Source: Thermincola carboxydiphila (GTDB lineage Bacteria > Bacillota > Thermincolia > Thermincolales > UBA2595). From it: DNA of 64,000 bases. The stretch lies in contig JAENYP010000001.1 in NCBI GenBank assembly GCA_016841725.1, positions 248,001 through 312,000 of the forward strand, written 5' to 3'. Made by a program: the position numbers and the translations under genes. Under the pieces are notes generated by a model that worked only from the letters and a program-made list of their open reading frames with translations, had not been told where the DNA came from and did no database searches. Below are positions 1 to 8,484 of the stretch, piece by piece (the stretch's first letter is position 1; every line of letters begins with the position of its first letter).

Positions 1-1075
1 CACCATCATCCTGCAGTTCCCTGACTATACTCAGACCGGTTTCTTTAACCAGTTCAATTTCCTGTACATGCTTAGGACCGGCAGGAGATTTATTGCTGTC
101 GGTGAGTATCTTCACCACCGGCTTATCCGGGTGGATGCGCCTGTTGCATACGACAAGCCCGATCTCACCTGAGCTTAGCTCCACTAACGAACCGGCAGCA
201 AACAGGGCGATATTTAGCAGGAAAAGTTCCGTTAGTGAGCTGTCTATTTTCAACCCTGCTTCCTCTTTCATCAATTCTATTGCTTCACGCGTACTGTAAG
301 CCTTCCGGTGTTTCCGCTCGCTGGTAAGGGCATCAAACAGGTCAGCAACGGCTGCAATCCTGGCAAATTCACAGATGTCGGTATTCTTTAAGGCTCTCGG
401 GTATCCAGTCCCATCTATGCGCTCATGATGCTGGAAAGCAACGTGTGCCGCCAGCAGGTTAACATCTTTCTGATCTCTCAGGAGGTTAAATCCTTTTATG
501 CTGTGCTGCTGCATTTGATTGAATTCTTCAGGTGACAGCCTGCCCGGTTTTTCCACCACCTTGGGATCAACATACATGGACCCGATATCATGCATAACTG
601 CCCCCACCCCCAGGTCCCGGAGCTGAACCTCGTTATAGTTTAAGGCCAGACCAATCCGCAGTGACAATATACATACATTCAGGCAGTGGGCATACAGGTA
701 ACTGTCATAAGAACGAATATCACAAAATTCAAAAAGCAGCTGCCTATTCTGCAGAATCTCGTCAGTCAGCCTGTTTACCAGGTCCTTAACCAGTTTGGTA
801 TTAATCTTTTGGTATTTTTTAGCCTCTTCGAAAACCCTTCTCAATGTTACAATCCCGTCAATTCTTGTACTGTCTGATACTATATCGGGGAACTCGATGT
901 CCCGGCAAAAACTGTCAATTATAATGATTGTCGGGAAACCCAGTGCCTGCAGCCTTTTGGCATAGGCGGGGTTAAGTTCACTCCCGGCAGAAAGCAAGAC
1001 ACTCCCATTGGCTGAATAAAGACTTTTCCCCAAAATCATACCGGACTGCAGTTTGCTAACAGGTAACCTGCGCAT
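1..1075 (-). CDS. HD-GYP domain cyclic-di-GMP phosphodiesterase (3' end outside window)
   Basis: The gene starts at ATG 1075, behind a GAGAGGGGG ribosome site, and runs off the window at base 1 after 358 codons, so it is truncated at its C-terminus here. The N-terminal ~110 residues are not assigned. The middle carries the HD-GYP signatures MHDIG and HHERIDGTGYP, which bind the metal pair and the dinucleotide. HD-GYP proteins hydrolyse cyclic di-GMP to pGpG or GMP. After the HD-GYP domain the sequence enters a short beta-rich tail with a GEIGLVVCNR stretch, common in this family. No GGDEF domain or membrane segment is visible. It sits directly behind a cyclic-di-GMP-I riboswitch, which suggests feedback control by its own substrate. 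The family is secure; enzymatic activity is inferred from the intact motifs. Confidence 0.93.
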   Translation of the reverse strand, partial: MRRLPVSKLQSGMILGKSLYSANGSVLLSAGSELNPAYAKRLQALGFPTIIIIDSFCRDIEFPDIVSDSTRIDGIVTLRRVFEEAKKYQKINTKLVKDLVNRLTDEILQNRQLLFEFCDIRSYDSYLYAHCLNVCILSLRIGLALNYNEVQLRDLGVGAVMHDIGSMYVDPKVVEKPGRLSPEEFNQMQQHSIKGFNLLRDQKDVNLLAAHVAFQHHERIDGTGYPRALKNTDICEFARIAAVADLFDALTSERKHRKAYSTREAIELMKEEAGLKIDSSLTELFLLNIALFAAGSLVELSSGEIGLVVCNRRIHPDKPVVKILTDSNKSPAGPKHVQEIELVKETGLSIVRELQDDG

Positions 1076-1110
1076 AGACCTGCCCCCTCTCATTTCGATT
1101 CTGTTATCTT

Positions 1111-1152
1111 AGAAAACAAAAATTCCGCCTTGCTTGCCGGAAAAGCAGACGG
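1111..1152 (-). terminator. Intrinsic terminator of the riboswitch expression platform
   Basis: The minus strand has a ten-pair stem (CCGTCTGCTT against AAGCAAGGCGG, with one bulged A) enclosing a short loop, followed by ATTTTTGTTTT. It stands between the GEMM-I aptamer and the HD-GYP ribosome site. Confidence 0.85.
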
Positions 1153-1156
1153 ATCA

Positions 1157-1240
1157 GTTTTTCGGCAGCCTGGCTGTCATAGCAAAAGCTTTAGACCCAT
1201 GGCTTTGCGTCCCTAACTTTCGGTAGGTTTGCCTTTACGG
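1157..1240 (-). promoter_or_regulatory. Cyclic-di-GMP-I (GEMM-I) riboswitch aptamer
   Basis: Read on the minus strand, the segment shows the conserved GEMM-I core in order: GGCAAACC, a GAAA tetraloop, GGGACGCAAAGCC, GGGTCTAAAG and a 3' GGCTGCCGA strand. These match the class I cyclic-di-GMP aptamer as I know it. It lies 80-165 nt upstream of the HD-GYP start and is followed by an intrinsic terminator, so ligand binding would control read-through into a cyclic-di-GMP-degrading enzyme. Whether ligand turns expression on or off cannot be read from the sequence. Confidence 0.93.
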
Positions 1241-1349
1241 TGAAAAAATATACGATTATCTTACTATATTTATACGCAATAAAACAATGTAAATAGGGTG
1301 TCTGGTGAAGAAACATAATATAGTTGACCAATAGTAATTAATACTGTAA

Positions 1350-1547
1350 TTAGTTATAATAATTATTAAACAAGGATGTGGTTATAAAGCAATTATATCT
1401 CTTCATATACTCTACTATCAAATAATCAAGTTCGCAGCTTTTGTCGTACACATCCGGGTCATTTAGACCCTTCTCCTTTACAAGGCTGTACATTTCTCTT
1501 TGTTTGTCCCGGATCTTTTTCCGGAATTGCCGACGGTTTGTCCACAT
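1350..1547 (-). CDS. Spo0E-like sporulation regulatory protein (aspartyl-phosphate phosphatase family)
   Basis: This is a small basic helical protein of 65 residues. It carries the Spo0E signature SCELDYLIVEY near its C-terminal half, in which the SxxxD motif removes phosphate from Spo0A~P. The reading frame is open back to a GTG at 1562, but GGGAGAG, the likely ribosome site, lies inside those first codons. The ATG at 1547 (protein start MWTNRRQF) is therefore the better start. An ATGTCGAA sequence resembling a Spo0A box lies at 1653-1660, about 100 nt upstream. The gene is downstream of the FtsA-like gene on the same strand. The family call rests on the motif and size. Confidence 0.85.
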   Translation of the reverse strand: MWTNRRQFRKKIRDKQREMYSLVKEKGLNDPDVYDKSCELDYLIVEYMKRYNCFITTSLFNNYYN

Positions 1548-1696
1548 TTTCATCTCTCCCACACTTTATTGTGGTTGGATTGTTAATCTGTCCTAAAGTA
1601 CGTTTTTTTTTTGTTTTCTTCTAGGAATTATTGCAAATATCCTTCAGAGAAAATGTCGAATACCGTCAGATTGAAATTTTTTTTTCGTAATTTTTA

Positions 1697-3820
1697 TTAT
1701 TTCCATTCTAATAACACATTGTCCCCGTTTTTGAGTGGTGTTGTAAATTCTGCAGGGGTTCCGTTGACTTTTAACTCAAGTCTCATTCCGGTTTCCGGAG
1801 GTCTTAACTGAAGATTGGTCCTTGTGAGTACATCAGTAAGAATGGCATCCTCTCCCGGAATCTCCACCATCTCATCATTAACAGTAACAACAGTACAGCC
1901 GGTGACCTTAGATTCTTCCTCACCTGCCGGATCTGCTGTCTCTTCACGCTCTGCTGCTGCTGTTAGCTCTGCCGCTGCTGTTGGCTCTGCCGCATATGTA
2001 CGCTGGGGCATGACTGTGGACTGTGCCTCCCCTGCCGCGATATCCGGCTCAGTACTGAGCGTTATTGGTTCAGCAGCACTTTCCAGAGTTATGTCATCAC
2101 CGTCATTAACTTCAGCCATGGAATCAACCAAACGCTCGTTAATATATATGCAGCAATCTTCACCGAAATCAGCACAGCCTGCTATTTCCAGGACCTCAGT
2201 CACAGTTCTGGGTAAATAGTGAACTATCCTGGCATTATCCACAAGCTCTTCGTGGTAAGACGCGGGTTTACCGTTCATAGTAATCACCGGGTTAATCACA
2301 AAAGGTTCGCTGTTAACAGAAATATTCAGAGCAAAGATGTGGGGCACCAGATCGTAAATGTGTCCCCGGGCGTTTTCACCATCCCGGGCCTCAACAAATT
2401 CTATAATATCATTATGTTTTACCGGGACATCAATAGTAACGTCTTCCCCGTTCAGCCGAATAACTGCCGGTTTGCCTCTTCCGCCTTTGATGATTTTTAA
2501 ATCTCCGTTGACCGTCAAAGTTAGGGCCATTCCCAGCCGCGGTTGTGTCTTGCGCATACTGATGCCGGCTGCCAGCAGGGCATCGGCAACCGTACCCCGG
2601 TTAACCTCAAAAAGCCGGATCTGCCGGTCATTGACCATCACTTTGGCAAAGCCAAGGCCTTTATGTTCATATGCTGTCACAGCTATTCCAATTGGGGTCA
2701 CGGCTTCCGGACCCATCAGTTCCTGGGTACCGAACACTTCCGAAATTGCCTCCCTGCCCCTTACTGCCACTCTTTGCCTGGTAAGCCCCAGGTTATCTGC
2801 CAGCACATCTTTCAGGAGAGGAGTAAGACTTCCTCCTCCTATACAGATAACTGCCTGTGGAGTCTTTCCGTTAAGTTCGATTATTTTGTCACTTATCTGT
2901 TTTGTTAAAACCTGTACAGATTCCCCTACAATATCAAGAACCTCCCTGGCGGAAACAGTATGTTCAATTCCCAGGACATCGGTAAAACTGAGGTCACTGT
3001 TATCCTGCAGGGACCGCTTAATCCTCTCTGCCGTGTTAAAATCAAGCAGGTATACTTCAGAAATCATCTCTGTTATTTCATCACCTGCTACCGGAACCAT
3101 TCCGTAACCGGCTATGGACCCATCGTCTGTAATGGCAATATCCGAAGTTCCGGCTCCTATGTCAACAAGTGCAATATTCAACTGTCTCATGCTGGGTGGC
3201 ACTACCACCGCACTTGCGGCAATAGGCTCCAGTGTCAGGCTGGCCATTTCCAGACCTGCCATCTGAAGGGCAGCAAAGAGGGAATCGACAACAACCCTGG
3301 GCAGAAAAGTCGCAATTACCTCAACACTCATATTCCTGCCCTTCTGGCTGTATAAACTGCCGATTTTATAGCCATCAAGCTCATAATAAACTACACTGTA
3401 CCCGACACAGTGATAATTCAGGGACTCTGCAGTCTGAGTGTCTTCCTCATTTGCCAAACGGCTTTGAGCCTCCTGAACAGCCTGAAGTTCAAGCCTGAGG
3501 ATATCATCCCGATGTATTTCCCGTAATTCCGGAATATCTGCACTCACATTAAGCCTTGTAGTCTTCAGGGCTCTTCCTGCTGCTGCCACAGCAGCCTGTT
3601 TAAGGGTCTGGCCCAGTTTGTTCTCGAGCTTGTCTTTAATAAGCTTAATCGATTCGGCCACCTGTTCAATATCATGTATCTGTCCGTCAATCATAGCCCT
3701 GTTTTGGTGCTCCCTTTGTTCTGCTGCCAAAATTTCAAGACCTTTTGTTGTCTCCTGCATTATGACACCGGTAATTGACCTGGTACCGATATCCAGGGCA
3801 AAAATTGTTTCACCAGACAT
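1697..3820 (-). CDS. FtsA/PilM-like actin-fold ATPase with long C-terminal extension
   Basis: The protein has 707 residues. The first ~400 form an FtsA-type actin-fold ATPase: DIGTRSITGV at residue 10 (phosphate 1), DIGAGTSDIAI near 220 (phosphate 2) and GGGSLTPLL near 325 (adenosine motif). FtsA tethers FtsZ to the membrane, but classical FtsA is about 420 residues and ends in an amphipathic helix that is not evident here. The remaining ~300 residues contain repeated short beta-strand patterns ending in NGD-type turns (LKNGDNVLLEW at the very end), resembling beta-grasp units, with an Ala/Glu-rich linker near 600. This points to an FtsA-like protein with another role rather than the division FtsA. 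Start ATG 3820 has GAGGGGG upstream. Neighbours are CheR and Spo0E. Confidence 0.8.
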   Translation of the reverse strand: MSGETIFALDIGTRSITGVIMQETTKGLEILAAEQREHQNRAMIDGQIHDIEQVAESIKLIKDKLENKLGQTLKQAAVAAAGRALKTTRLNVSADIPELREIHRDDILRLELQAVQEAQSRLANEEDTQTAESLNYHCVGYSVVYYELDGYKIGSLYSQKGRNMSVEVIATFLPRVVVDSLFAALQMAGLEMASLTLEPIAASAVVVPPSMRQLNIALVDIGAGTSDIAITDDGSIAGYGMVPVAGDEITEMISEVYLLDFNTAERIKRSLQDNSDLSFTDVLGIEHTVSAREVLDIVGESVQVLTKQISDKIIELNGKTPQAVICIGGGSLTPLLKDVLADNLGLTRQRVAVRGREAISEVFGTQELMGPEAVTPIGIAVTAYEHKGLGFAKVMVNDRQIRLFEVNRGTVADALLAAGISMRKTQPRLGMALTLTVNGDLKIIKGGRGKPAVIRLNGEDVTIDVPVKHNDIIEFVEARDGENARGHIYDLVPHIFALNISVNSEPFVINPVITMNGKPASYHEELVDNARIVHYLPRTVTEVLEIAGCADFGEDCCIYINERLVDSMAEVNDGDDITLESAAEPITLSTEPDIAAGEAQSTVMPQRTYAAEPTAAAELTAAAEREETADPAGEEESKVTGCTVVTVNDEMVEIPGEDAILTDVLTRTNLQLRPPETGMRLELKVNGTPAEFTTPLKNGDNVLLEWK

Positions 3821-3878
3821 AATTTAATCCCCCTCTTCCGTTAAGGGTAAATTGAAATCGTTGTTTGATTACCTTTCC

Positions 3879-4655
3879 TCAATCACCTTTCTTATAGAAA
3901 AAAGACGATACTAGAGAAAAGCCAATTTCCCTGGCCTGAAATATCTGTTCGGTACTCCCTGTAAAAAGAATTCCACTCTGTTTCAATGCACCATAAAACT
4001 TCCGGTAAAGCTGTGCCTTACTTTCCTCTGTAAAATAGATAACCACATTCCGGCACAGTATCAAATCAAAATTTCTGTCAAAAGCGTCTGTCAGCAGGTT
4101 ATGTTTCATAAAATTGACTCTTTTTTTAACTTCATCTTTTATCACCAAGTTGCTGCCTTCCTTGGTAAAATGCCCATTGATATAATTCTGGGGCAGATTC
4201 AGGACAGCCTTATCATTATATGCTCCCATTCGGGCTTTGTTTAACACCTCGTCATCAACATCGGTGGCCAGCATGGTGAATTTTACATTGGGAAAACGGT
4301 TCATCATCACCATAGTCAGGGTATAGGGTTCTTCACCGGTGGAACACCCTGCGCTCCATATTTTCAGTGACCGGGACGTCTGGATCAGTTCAGGCAAAAT
4401 CTGGTCCTCCAGGACCTGCCACTGAGAAGGGTTCCTGTAAAATTCTGATACATTAATAGTTAATGTATCAAGAAATTTCCTCCAATGGGTTATTTCTTTT
4501 TCCAGCAAACCCAGATAGGTGCCGTAATCAGTGATTTTCAGACTCCGCATCAGACTGTTGATACGCCTCTCCATCTGGGGACGCTTGTAACCGTTTAAAT
4601 CCAGACCTTTTTTTCTCCGCAAACCATCCAAAAATGTTTCATATGCATCCACCAT
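3879..4655 (-). CDS. cheR: CheR-type chemotaxis protein methyltransferase
   Basis: The length (258 residues) is normal for CheR. It has an N-terminal helical domain (RRKKGLDLNGYKRPQMERRI) and a SAM-binding domain with SAGCSTGEEPYTL near 100-112, followed by DLILCRNVVIYF near 200. CheR methylates glutamates of chemoreceptors using S-adenosylmethionine. No other chemotaxis genes are in the window, so it may serve a receptor elsewhere or a cyclic-di-GMP or surface-sensing pathway. Start ATG 4655 has AGAGAGG upstream. It follows the dihaem gene by 29 nt and precedes the FtsA-like gene by 58 nt, so the three may form one operon. Confidence 0.92.
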   Translation of the reverse strand: MVDAYETFLDGLRRKKGLDLNGYKRPQMERRINSLMRSLKITDYGTYLGLLEKEITHWRKFLDTLTINVSEFYRNPSQWQVLEDQILPELIQTSRSLKIWSAGCSTGEEPYTLTMVMMNRFPNVKFTMLATDVDDEVLNKARMGAYNDKAVLNLPQNYINGHFTKEGSNLVIKDEVKKRVNFMKHNLLTDAFDRNFDLILCRNVVIYFTEESKAQLYRKFYGALKQSGILFTGSTEQIFQAREIGFSLVSSFFYKKGD

Positions 4656-4684
4656 ATTGTTCTACCTCTCTGTGCAATAAATTA

Positions 4685-4933
4685 TTACTTTACCGGTTCA
4701 ACATTATTTGGAATATGGCACTTATTACAGAAGTTTTCCTTGGTATGGCTGAACTTTTTACTGTGACAGTCCAGACAAAATCTCTCAGGGTCCCCGCGGC
4801 GTTCCGTAATCACACCGTGTTCCTTCATCCACTCCTCCGGGTTCCCGTGTTGAGTCCGGTTAATATTAAAATAAATAACAAACACCAAGGCCGCTGCAAG
4901 CAGAATTGTGATAAGGTTCTTCCTGTTTATCAC
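4685..4933 (-). CDS. Small membrane-anchored dihaem c-type cytochrome
   Basis: This protein of about 82 residues has an N-terminal membrane helix (KNLITILLAAALVFVIYFNI) and an outward tail with two haem motifs, CLDCH and CNKCH, plus free histidines that could be distal ligands. GTG 4933 is preferred because AAGGAG lies 8 nt before it; an in-frame GTG at 4942 overlaps the ribosome site. It sits between hemL and cheR, at the end of the haem-synthesis run. No specific family was recognised. A role as a membrane electron-transfer subunit is inferred only from the motifs. A TTGTCGAA box lies about 30 nt upstream. Confidence 0.8.
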   Translation of the reverse strand: MINRKNLITILLAAALVFVIYFNINRTQHGNPEEWMKEHGVITERRGDPERFCLDCHSKKFSHTKENFCNKCHIPNNVEPVK

Positions 4934-4962
4934 CCTACCCACTCCTTAACAGTTATTAATTA

Positions 4963-4970
4963 TTCGACAA
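4963..4970 (-). promoter_or_regulatory. Putative Spo0A box upstream of the dihaem-cheR unit
   Basis: The minus strand reads TTTGTCGAA, which contains the full Spo0A box consensus TTGTCGAA, in the gap between hemL and the dihaem gene. Similar boxes stand at 13062-13069 and 53088-53096. An eight-base match can arise by chance, so the call is tentative. Confidence 0.4.
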
Positions 4971-5034
4971 AAATTAACGTTTTTCCTCTCTTTTTTTGAA
5001 AAATCTCCCTGTTTGGGAATAATTTTTTAAGTTT

Positions 5035-6327
5035 TTATGAAACCGCACGGAAGGCCTCGGAAGCTGCAGCAACTGTCCTGTCAATGTCTGCATCAGTATG
5101 TGCCAGGGAGACAAAAGCAGCCTCAAACTGTGACGGCGCCAGGTAAATACCCTTTTCCAGCATAATCCTAAAGAAGGCGGCAAATTTGTTGGTGTCAGAG
5201 CTGCAGGCAGTTGCAAAATCAATCACCTGCTCACCGGTGAAAAAGGTACATACCATCGAGCCGATCCTGTTAAAGGAGACGACGGCGCCGGCCTTATCTG
5301 CCACATCAGCGAGTCCTGCTGCCAGCCTGGAAGCCTTTTTCTCCAGTTCATCATAGATACCGGGTTTTTGCAGCTGTTTTAATGTTACCAGCCCTGCTGT
5401 CATTGCCAGTGGGTTCCCTGACAGGGTACCGGCCTGGTAAATGGGGCCTGCGGGAGCAATCTTTTCCATGATTTCTTTTCTTCCGCCATAAGCGCCTACC
5501 GGGAGCCCACCTCCGATAACCTTACCCAGGCAGGTCAGGTCAGGATTAATGCCAAAACGCAGTTGAGCTCCGCCATAAGCCACCCTGAACCCTGTCATTA
5601 CTTCATCAAATATCAGCAGGGCACCATATTTCCCCGTTATTTCCCGGAGTCCTTCCAGAAATCCGGGTTGGGGCGGGACAACTCCCATATTGCCGGCCAC
5701 CGGCTCTACGATAACGGCCGCAATGTCCTCACCCTCCAGCTCAAATATCTTTCTTACTGTTTCCAGGTCATTAAATTGGGCTGTAATTGTGTTAACCGCA
5801 ATATTCTCCGGCACCCCCGGACTGGTTGGAACTCCAAGGGTCAGCGCTCCTGAACCTGCTTTGATTAGCAGGGAATCGGCATGCCCATGATAACAACCCT
5901 CAAACTTGACTATCTTATTCCTCCCGGTATATCCCCGGGCAACCCTTAAGGCGCTCATTGCAGCCTCTGTTCCTGAATTAACCATCCTAACCATATCCAT
6001 GGCCGGAAAGGCATCAATAATGGTTTTGGCCATTTCAGTCTCCAGTTCGGTTGGCGCTCCGTAACTGGTCCCTTTATCCAGGTAAGATTTTAGGGCCGCA
6101 ACAACCTCAGGATGCTGGTGTCCGAGAATCATGGGGCCCCATGACCCTACATAGTCTATATATTCATTGCCGTCAGCATCATAAATTTTTGAACCATTGG
6201 CTTTCTCAATGAAAACAGGGTCGTGTCCGACAGATTTAAAGGCCCTTACAGGACTGTTGACCCCACCCGGAATATACTTTTGGGCCTCCTCAAAAAATTT
6301 GACAGATTGACTGTAGCCTTTATGCAT
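5035..6327 (-). CDS. hemL: Glutamate-1-semialdehyde 2,1-aminomutase
   Basis: HemL is a PLP enzyme that converts glutamate-1-semialdehyde to 5-aminolevulinate, the second step of the C5 route to tetrapyrroles. The protein of about 430 residues shows the family start [19 protein letters not shown], the [16 protein letters not shown] phosphate-binding segment, [10 protein letters not shown] and the PLP lysine region [17 protein letters not shown]. The frame is open to GTG 6339, but GAAGGGTGG overlaps those codons. ATG 6327 (MHKGYSQS) has the ribosome site at good spacing and is preferred. The gene completes a nearly full haem set running from 13.0 kb, although a 166-nt gap holding a large hairpin separates it from the radical SAM gene upstream. 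Confidence 0.97.
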   Translation of the reverse strand: MHKGYSQSVKFFEEAQKYIPGGVNSPVRAFKSVGHDPVFIEKANGSKIYDADGNEYIDYVGSWGPMILGHQHPEVVAALKSYLDKGTSYGAPTELETEMAKTIIDAFPAMDMVRMVNSGTEAAMSALRVARGYTGRNKIVKFEGCYHGHADSLLIKAGSGALTLGVPTSPGVPENIAVNTITAQFNDLETVRKIFELEGEDIAAVIVEPVAGNMGVVPPQPGFLEGLREITGKYGALLIFDEVMTGFRVAYGGAQLRFGINPDLTCLGKVIGGGLPVGAYGGRKEIMEKIAPAGPIYQAGTLSGNPLAMTAGLVTLKQLQKPGIYDELEKKASRLAAGLADVADKAGAVVSFNRIGSMVCTFFTGEQVIDFATACSSDTNKFAAFFRIMLEKGIYLAPSQFEAAFVSLAHTDADIDRTVAAASEAFRAVS

Positions 6328-6411
6328 TTTTTGTACCACCCTTCAACAGATTAGCGCCGGCAATAAGCGCACATATTATTGTTCCCACAGGTTTATTTTA
6401 TAATTATGTAA

Positions 6412-6472
6412 AAGGTAGAGAAGTACATTGGCTGCCCTTTCCTTCGGGTGCAGCCCAGTGCCTCTCTACCTT
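6412..6472 (-). terminator. Large hairpin between the AhbD-like gene and hemL
   Basis: Outer arms AAGGTAGAG and CTCTACCTT and inner arms GGCTGC and GCAGCC form a stem of about 60 nt. On the minus strand it is followed by CTTTTACATAATT, a poor T-run. It may terminate, attenuate or protect the transcript. Nearly the same fold forms on the other strand, so the direction is uncertain. Confidence 0.5.
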
Positions 6473-6505
6473 ATTTGTGTCATGCTGTCATTGCGGCTTA
6501 CAGCC

Positions 6506-7501
6506 TCAATAACCTTTTCTCCCCTGGTACAAGCACCATGGTTCTTCAGCCATATAGTCACCGTTATTGTAAAATGCAGCCCGGGCACGGCAGCCCCCGC
6601 AGACTTTCTTGAAACCGCAGTCGCCGCAGCCACCCTTGTAATCCAGTGTCCTCAGGGTCTGGAAAACCTCACTGTTGGCCCATATTTCGCTAAACGGAGT
6701 TTCCCTGACATTACCGACTTCCATGTCCATATAGGCACATGGTTGAACTTTACCCTTGGGACCGATAATGCAGTATGAGGTCCCCGCCAGGCAGCCGCGC
6801 CCAAACCTGAGGTCCATCCCCATCTGCTTGGCAATCCTCATGAACTGGGGCGCACAGGTGGGTTTCAGTTCAATATCAACCTGCTGCTGCTTTTTCATAA
6901 TCCTGGTCAGGATTTCTTCATACTGTTCCGCCCTCAGAGACTCTTCCTCAATATTTTTGGCCCTTCCGGTGGGAACAAGGAAGAAGAAGTGATGGGCCCT
7001 GGCCCCCAGGCCAATAGCAAAATCGGTAATTGCCTCCGCTTCGTTCCAGTTCCAGTCCATCAGGGTTGTATGGATCTGGAAGGGAACCCCGGCAGCGTGG
7101 CAGTTCTTCATTCCCTGTACAGCCCCGTCCCAGGCGCCTTTAAACTTCCTAAGCCGGTCGTGTTTCTCCCTGTCCAGGCTGTCCAGGCTGATGCCAACCC
7201 CATCCACACCGATTTCTTTCAACCGTTGTACCACCTCAGGGGTAATCAGTGTGCCATTGGTACCGAAAACTGTAATCAGGCCCAGGCTTTTTGAGTATTC
7301 AACCAGTTCGAAGATGTCTGGCCTCATAAACGGTTCCCCACCGCTGAAAATCATTATTTTAAACCCGGCTTTTTTAATCTCGTCAAGCAGAGCCTTACCT
7401 TCCTCGGTATTGAGTTCTTCATCTGCCCTGGCGCCGGCATCCCGGTAACAGTGATCACAGTACATATTGCACTGGTTTGTGGTATTCCAGGAAATGATCA
7501 T
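6506..7501 (-). CDS. Radical SAM haem-biosynthesis enzyme, AhbD/NirJ2-like (SPASM type)
   Basis: The protein of 331 residues has the radical SAM cluster motif CNMYCDHC near residue 11, a SAM-binding GGEP (FSGGEPFMRP), and a C-terminal cysteine-rich region with CGDCGFKKVCGGCRARA and a late Cys, which should bind auxiliary Fe-S clusters. This layout matches the AhbC/AhbD/NirJ group. In the sirohaem-dependent haem pathway, AhbC removes acetates and AhbD decarboxylates Fe-coproporphyrin III to haem b. Its position between hemB and hemL supports a haem role, and AhbD/NirJ2 is my best guess. ATG 7501 overlaps the hemB stop (TAATG) and has AAAGGAGG upstream. A start further upstream at 7522 would place the ribosome site inside the gene. 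No ahbA, ahbB or ahbC is in the window. Confidence 0.82.
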   Translation of the reverse strand: MIISWNTTNQCNMYCDHCYRDAGARADEELNTEEGKALLDEIKKAGFKIMIFSGGEPFMRPDIFELVEYSKSLGLITVFGTNGTLITPEVVQRLKEIGVDGVGISLDSLDREKHDRLRKFKGAWDGAVQGMKNCHAAGVPFQIHTTLMDWNWNEAEAITDFAIGLGARAHHFFFLVPTGRAKNIEEESLRAEQYEEILTRIMKKQQQVDIELKPTCAPQFMRIAKQMGMDLRFGRGCLAGTSYCIIGPKGKVQPCAYMDMEVGNVRETPFSEIWANSEVFQTLRTLDYKGGCGDCGFKKVCGGCRARAAFYNNGDYMAEEPWCLYQGRKGY

Positions 7502-8484
7502 TACTGTTCCTCCTTTAGCCATTTGGCAACATCTTTTGCATGATAGGTTATAATAATATCCGCCCCGGCCCTTTTCATACCGGTCAAGGCTTCCATGACA
7601 ACCCTTTTTTCGTCAAGCCAGCCGTTTTGGACAGCAGCCTTGATCATAGCAAACTCGCCGCTGACATTATAAGCTGCCACAGGCATATTGAATTCATCTT
7701 TGATTCTCCTGATGATGTCAAGATAAGGCAGGGCCGGTTTAACCATCACAATATCCGCCCCTTCCTCCACATCAAGCCAAACTTCCTTCAGAGCCTCATC
7801 ACTGTTAGCCGGGTCCATCTGATAACCCCTGCGGTCACCAAACTGCGGGGTTGATTCGGCAACATCCCGGAACGGCCCGTAAAACCCTGAAGCATACTTG
7901 GCTGAATAGGACATAATGGGCATATTACTGTAACCATTGGCATCAAGGGCCTTCCTGATCGCGGCAACCCGCCCGTCCATCATATCTGAAGGGGCCACCA
8001 TATCTGCTCCTGCCATTGCATATGACAGGGCAATCTTGGCCAGAATCTCAATTGTCTGGTCATTAAGCACATTACCCTTCTCGTCAAGGATGCCGCAGTG
8101 CCCGTGACTGGTGTATTCACACATACAAAGATCCGGAATCACCAGGAGGTCGGGGTATTTGTTCTTTATTTCCTTAATAGCACGCTGGACTGCTTCGTTT
8201 TCGTCATAGGCCGAAGACCCCTGAGGATCCTTGTAAGCGGGAATACCAAACAGCAGCACCCCTGGGATGCCCAGTTTAACAACCTCATCAGTTTCCTTTA
8301 AAATGTTGTCAACTGACTGCTGAAATACCCCCGGCATTGAAGCCACGGGATTATTGATACCTTCACCGTTGGTCACAAACAAGGGATAGATAAGGTCATC
8401 AGTTGTCAGCCGGTTTTCCCTGACCAGACGGCGCATATTCTCAGAACTTCTCAGCCTTCTCGCCCTTACAACCGGAAAAGCCAT
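7501..8484 (-). CDS. hemB: Delta-aminolevulinic acid dehydratase (porphobilinogen synthase)
   Basis: HemB joins two 5-aminolevulinates into porphobilinogen. The length (327 residues) is standard. The zinc-type cysteine cluster is present as [11 protein letters not shown] near residue 120, the Schiff-base lysines lie in [15 protein letters not shown] and [10 protein letters not shown], and the N-terminus [17 protein letters not shown] is typical. It follows cobA-hemD with no gap and overlaps the radical SAM gene by one base, so translation is probably coupled. Confidence 0.98.
   Translation of the reverse strand: MAFPVVRARRLRSSENMRRLVRENRLTTDDLIYPLFVTNGEGINNPVASMPGVFQQSVDNILKETDEVVKLGIPGVLLFGIPAYKDPQGSSAYDENEAVQRAIKEIKNKYPDLLVIPDLCMCEYTSHGHCGILDEKGNVLNDQTIEILAKIALSYAMAGADMVAPSDMMDGRVAAIRKALDANGYSNMPIMSYSAKYASGFYGPFRDVAESTPQFGDRRGYQMDPANSDEALKEVWLDVEEGADIVMVKPALPYLDIIRRIKDEFNMPVAAYNVSGEFAMIKAAVQNGWLDEKRVVMEALTGMKRAGADIIITYHAKDVAKWLKEEQ

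Noticed and set aside
2358-3107. A 249-residue plus-strand frame opposite the FtsA-like gene
   Set aside because: Ser/Pro-rich composition with no motif, wholly inside a well-supported gene.
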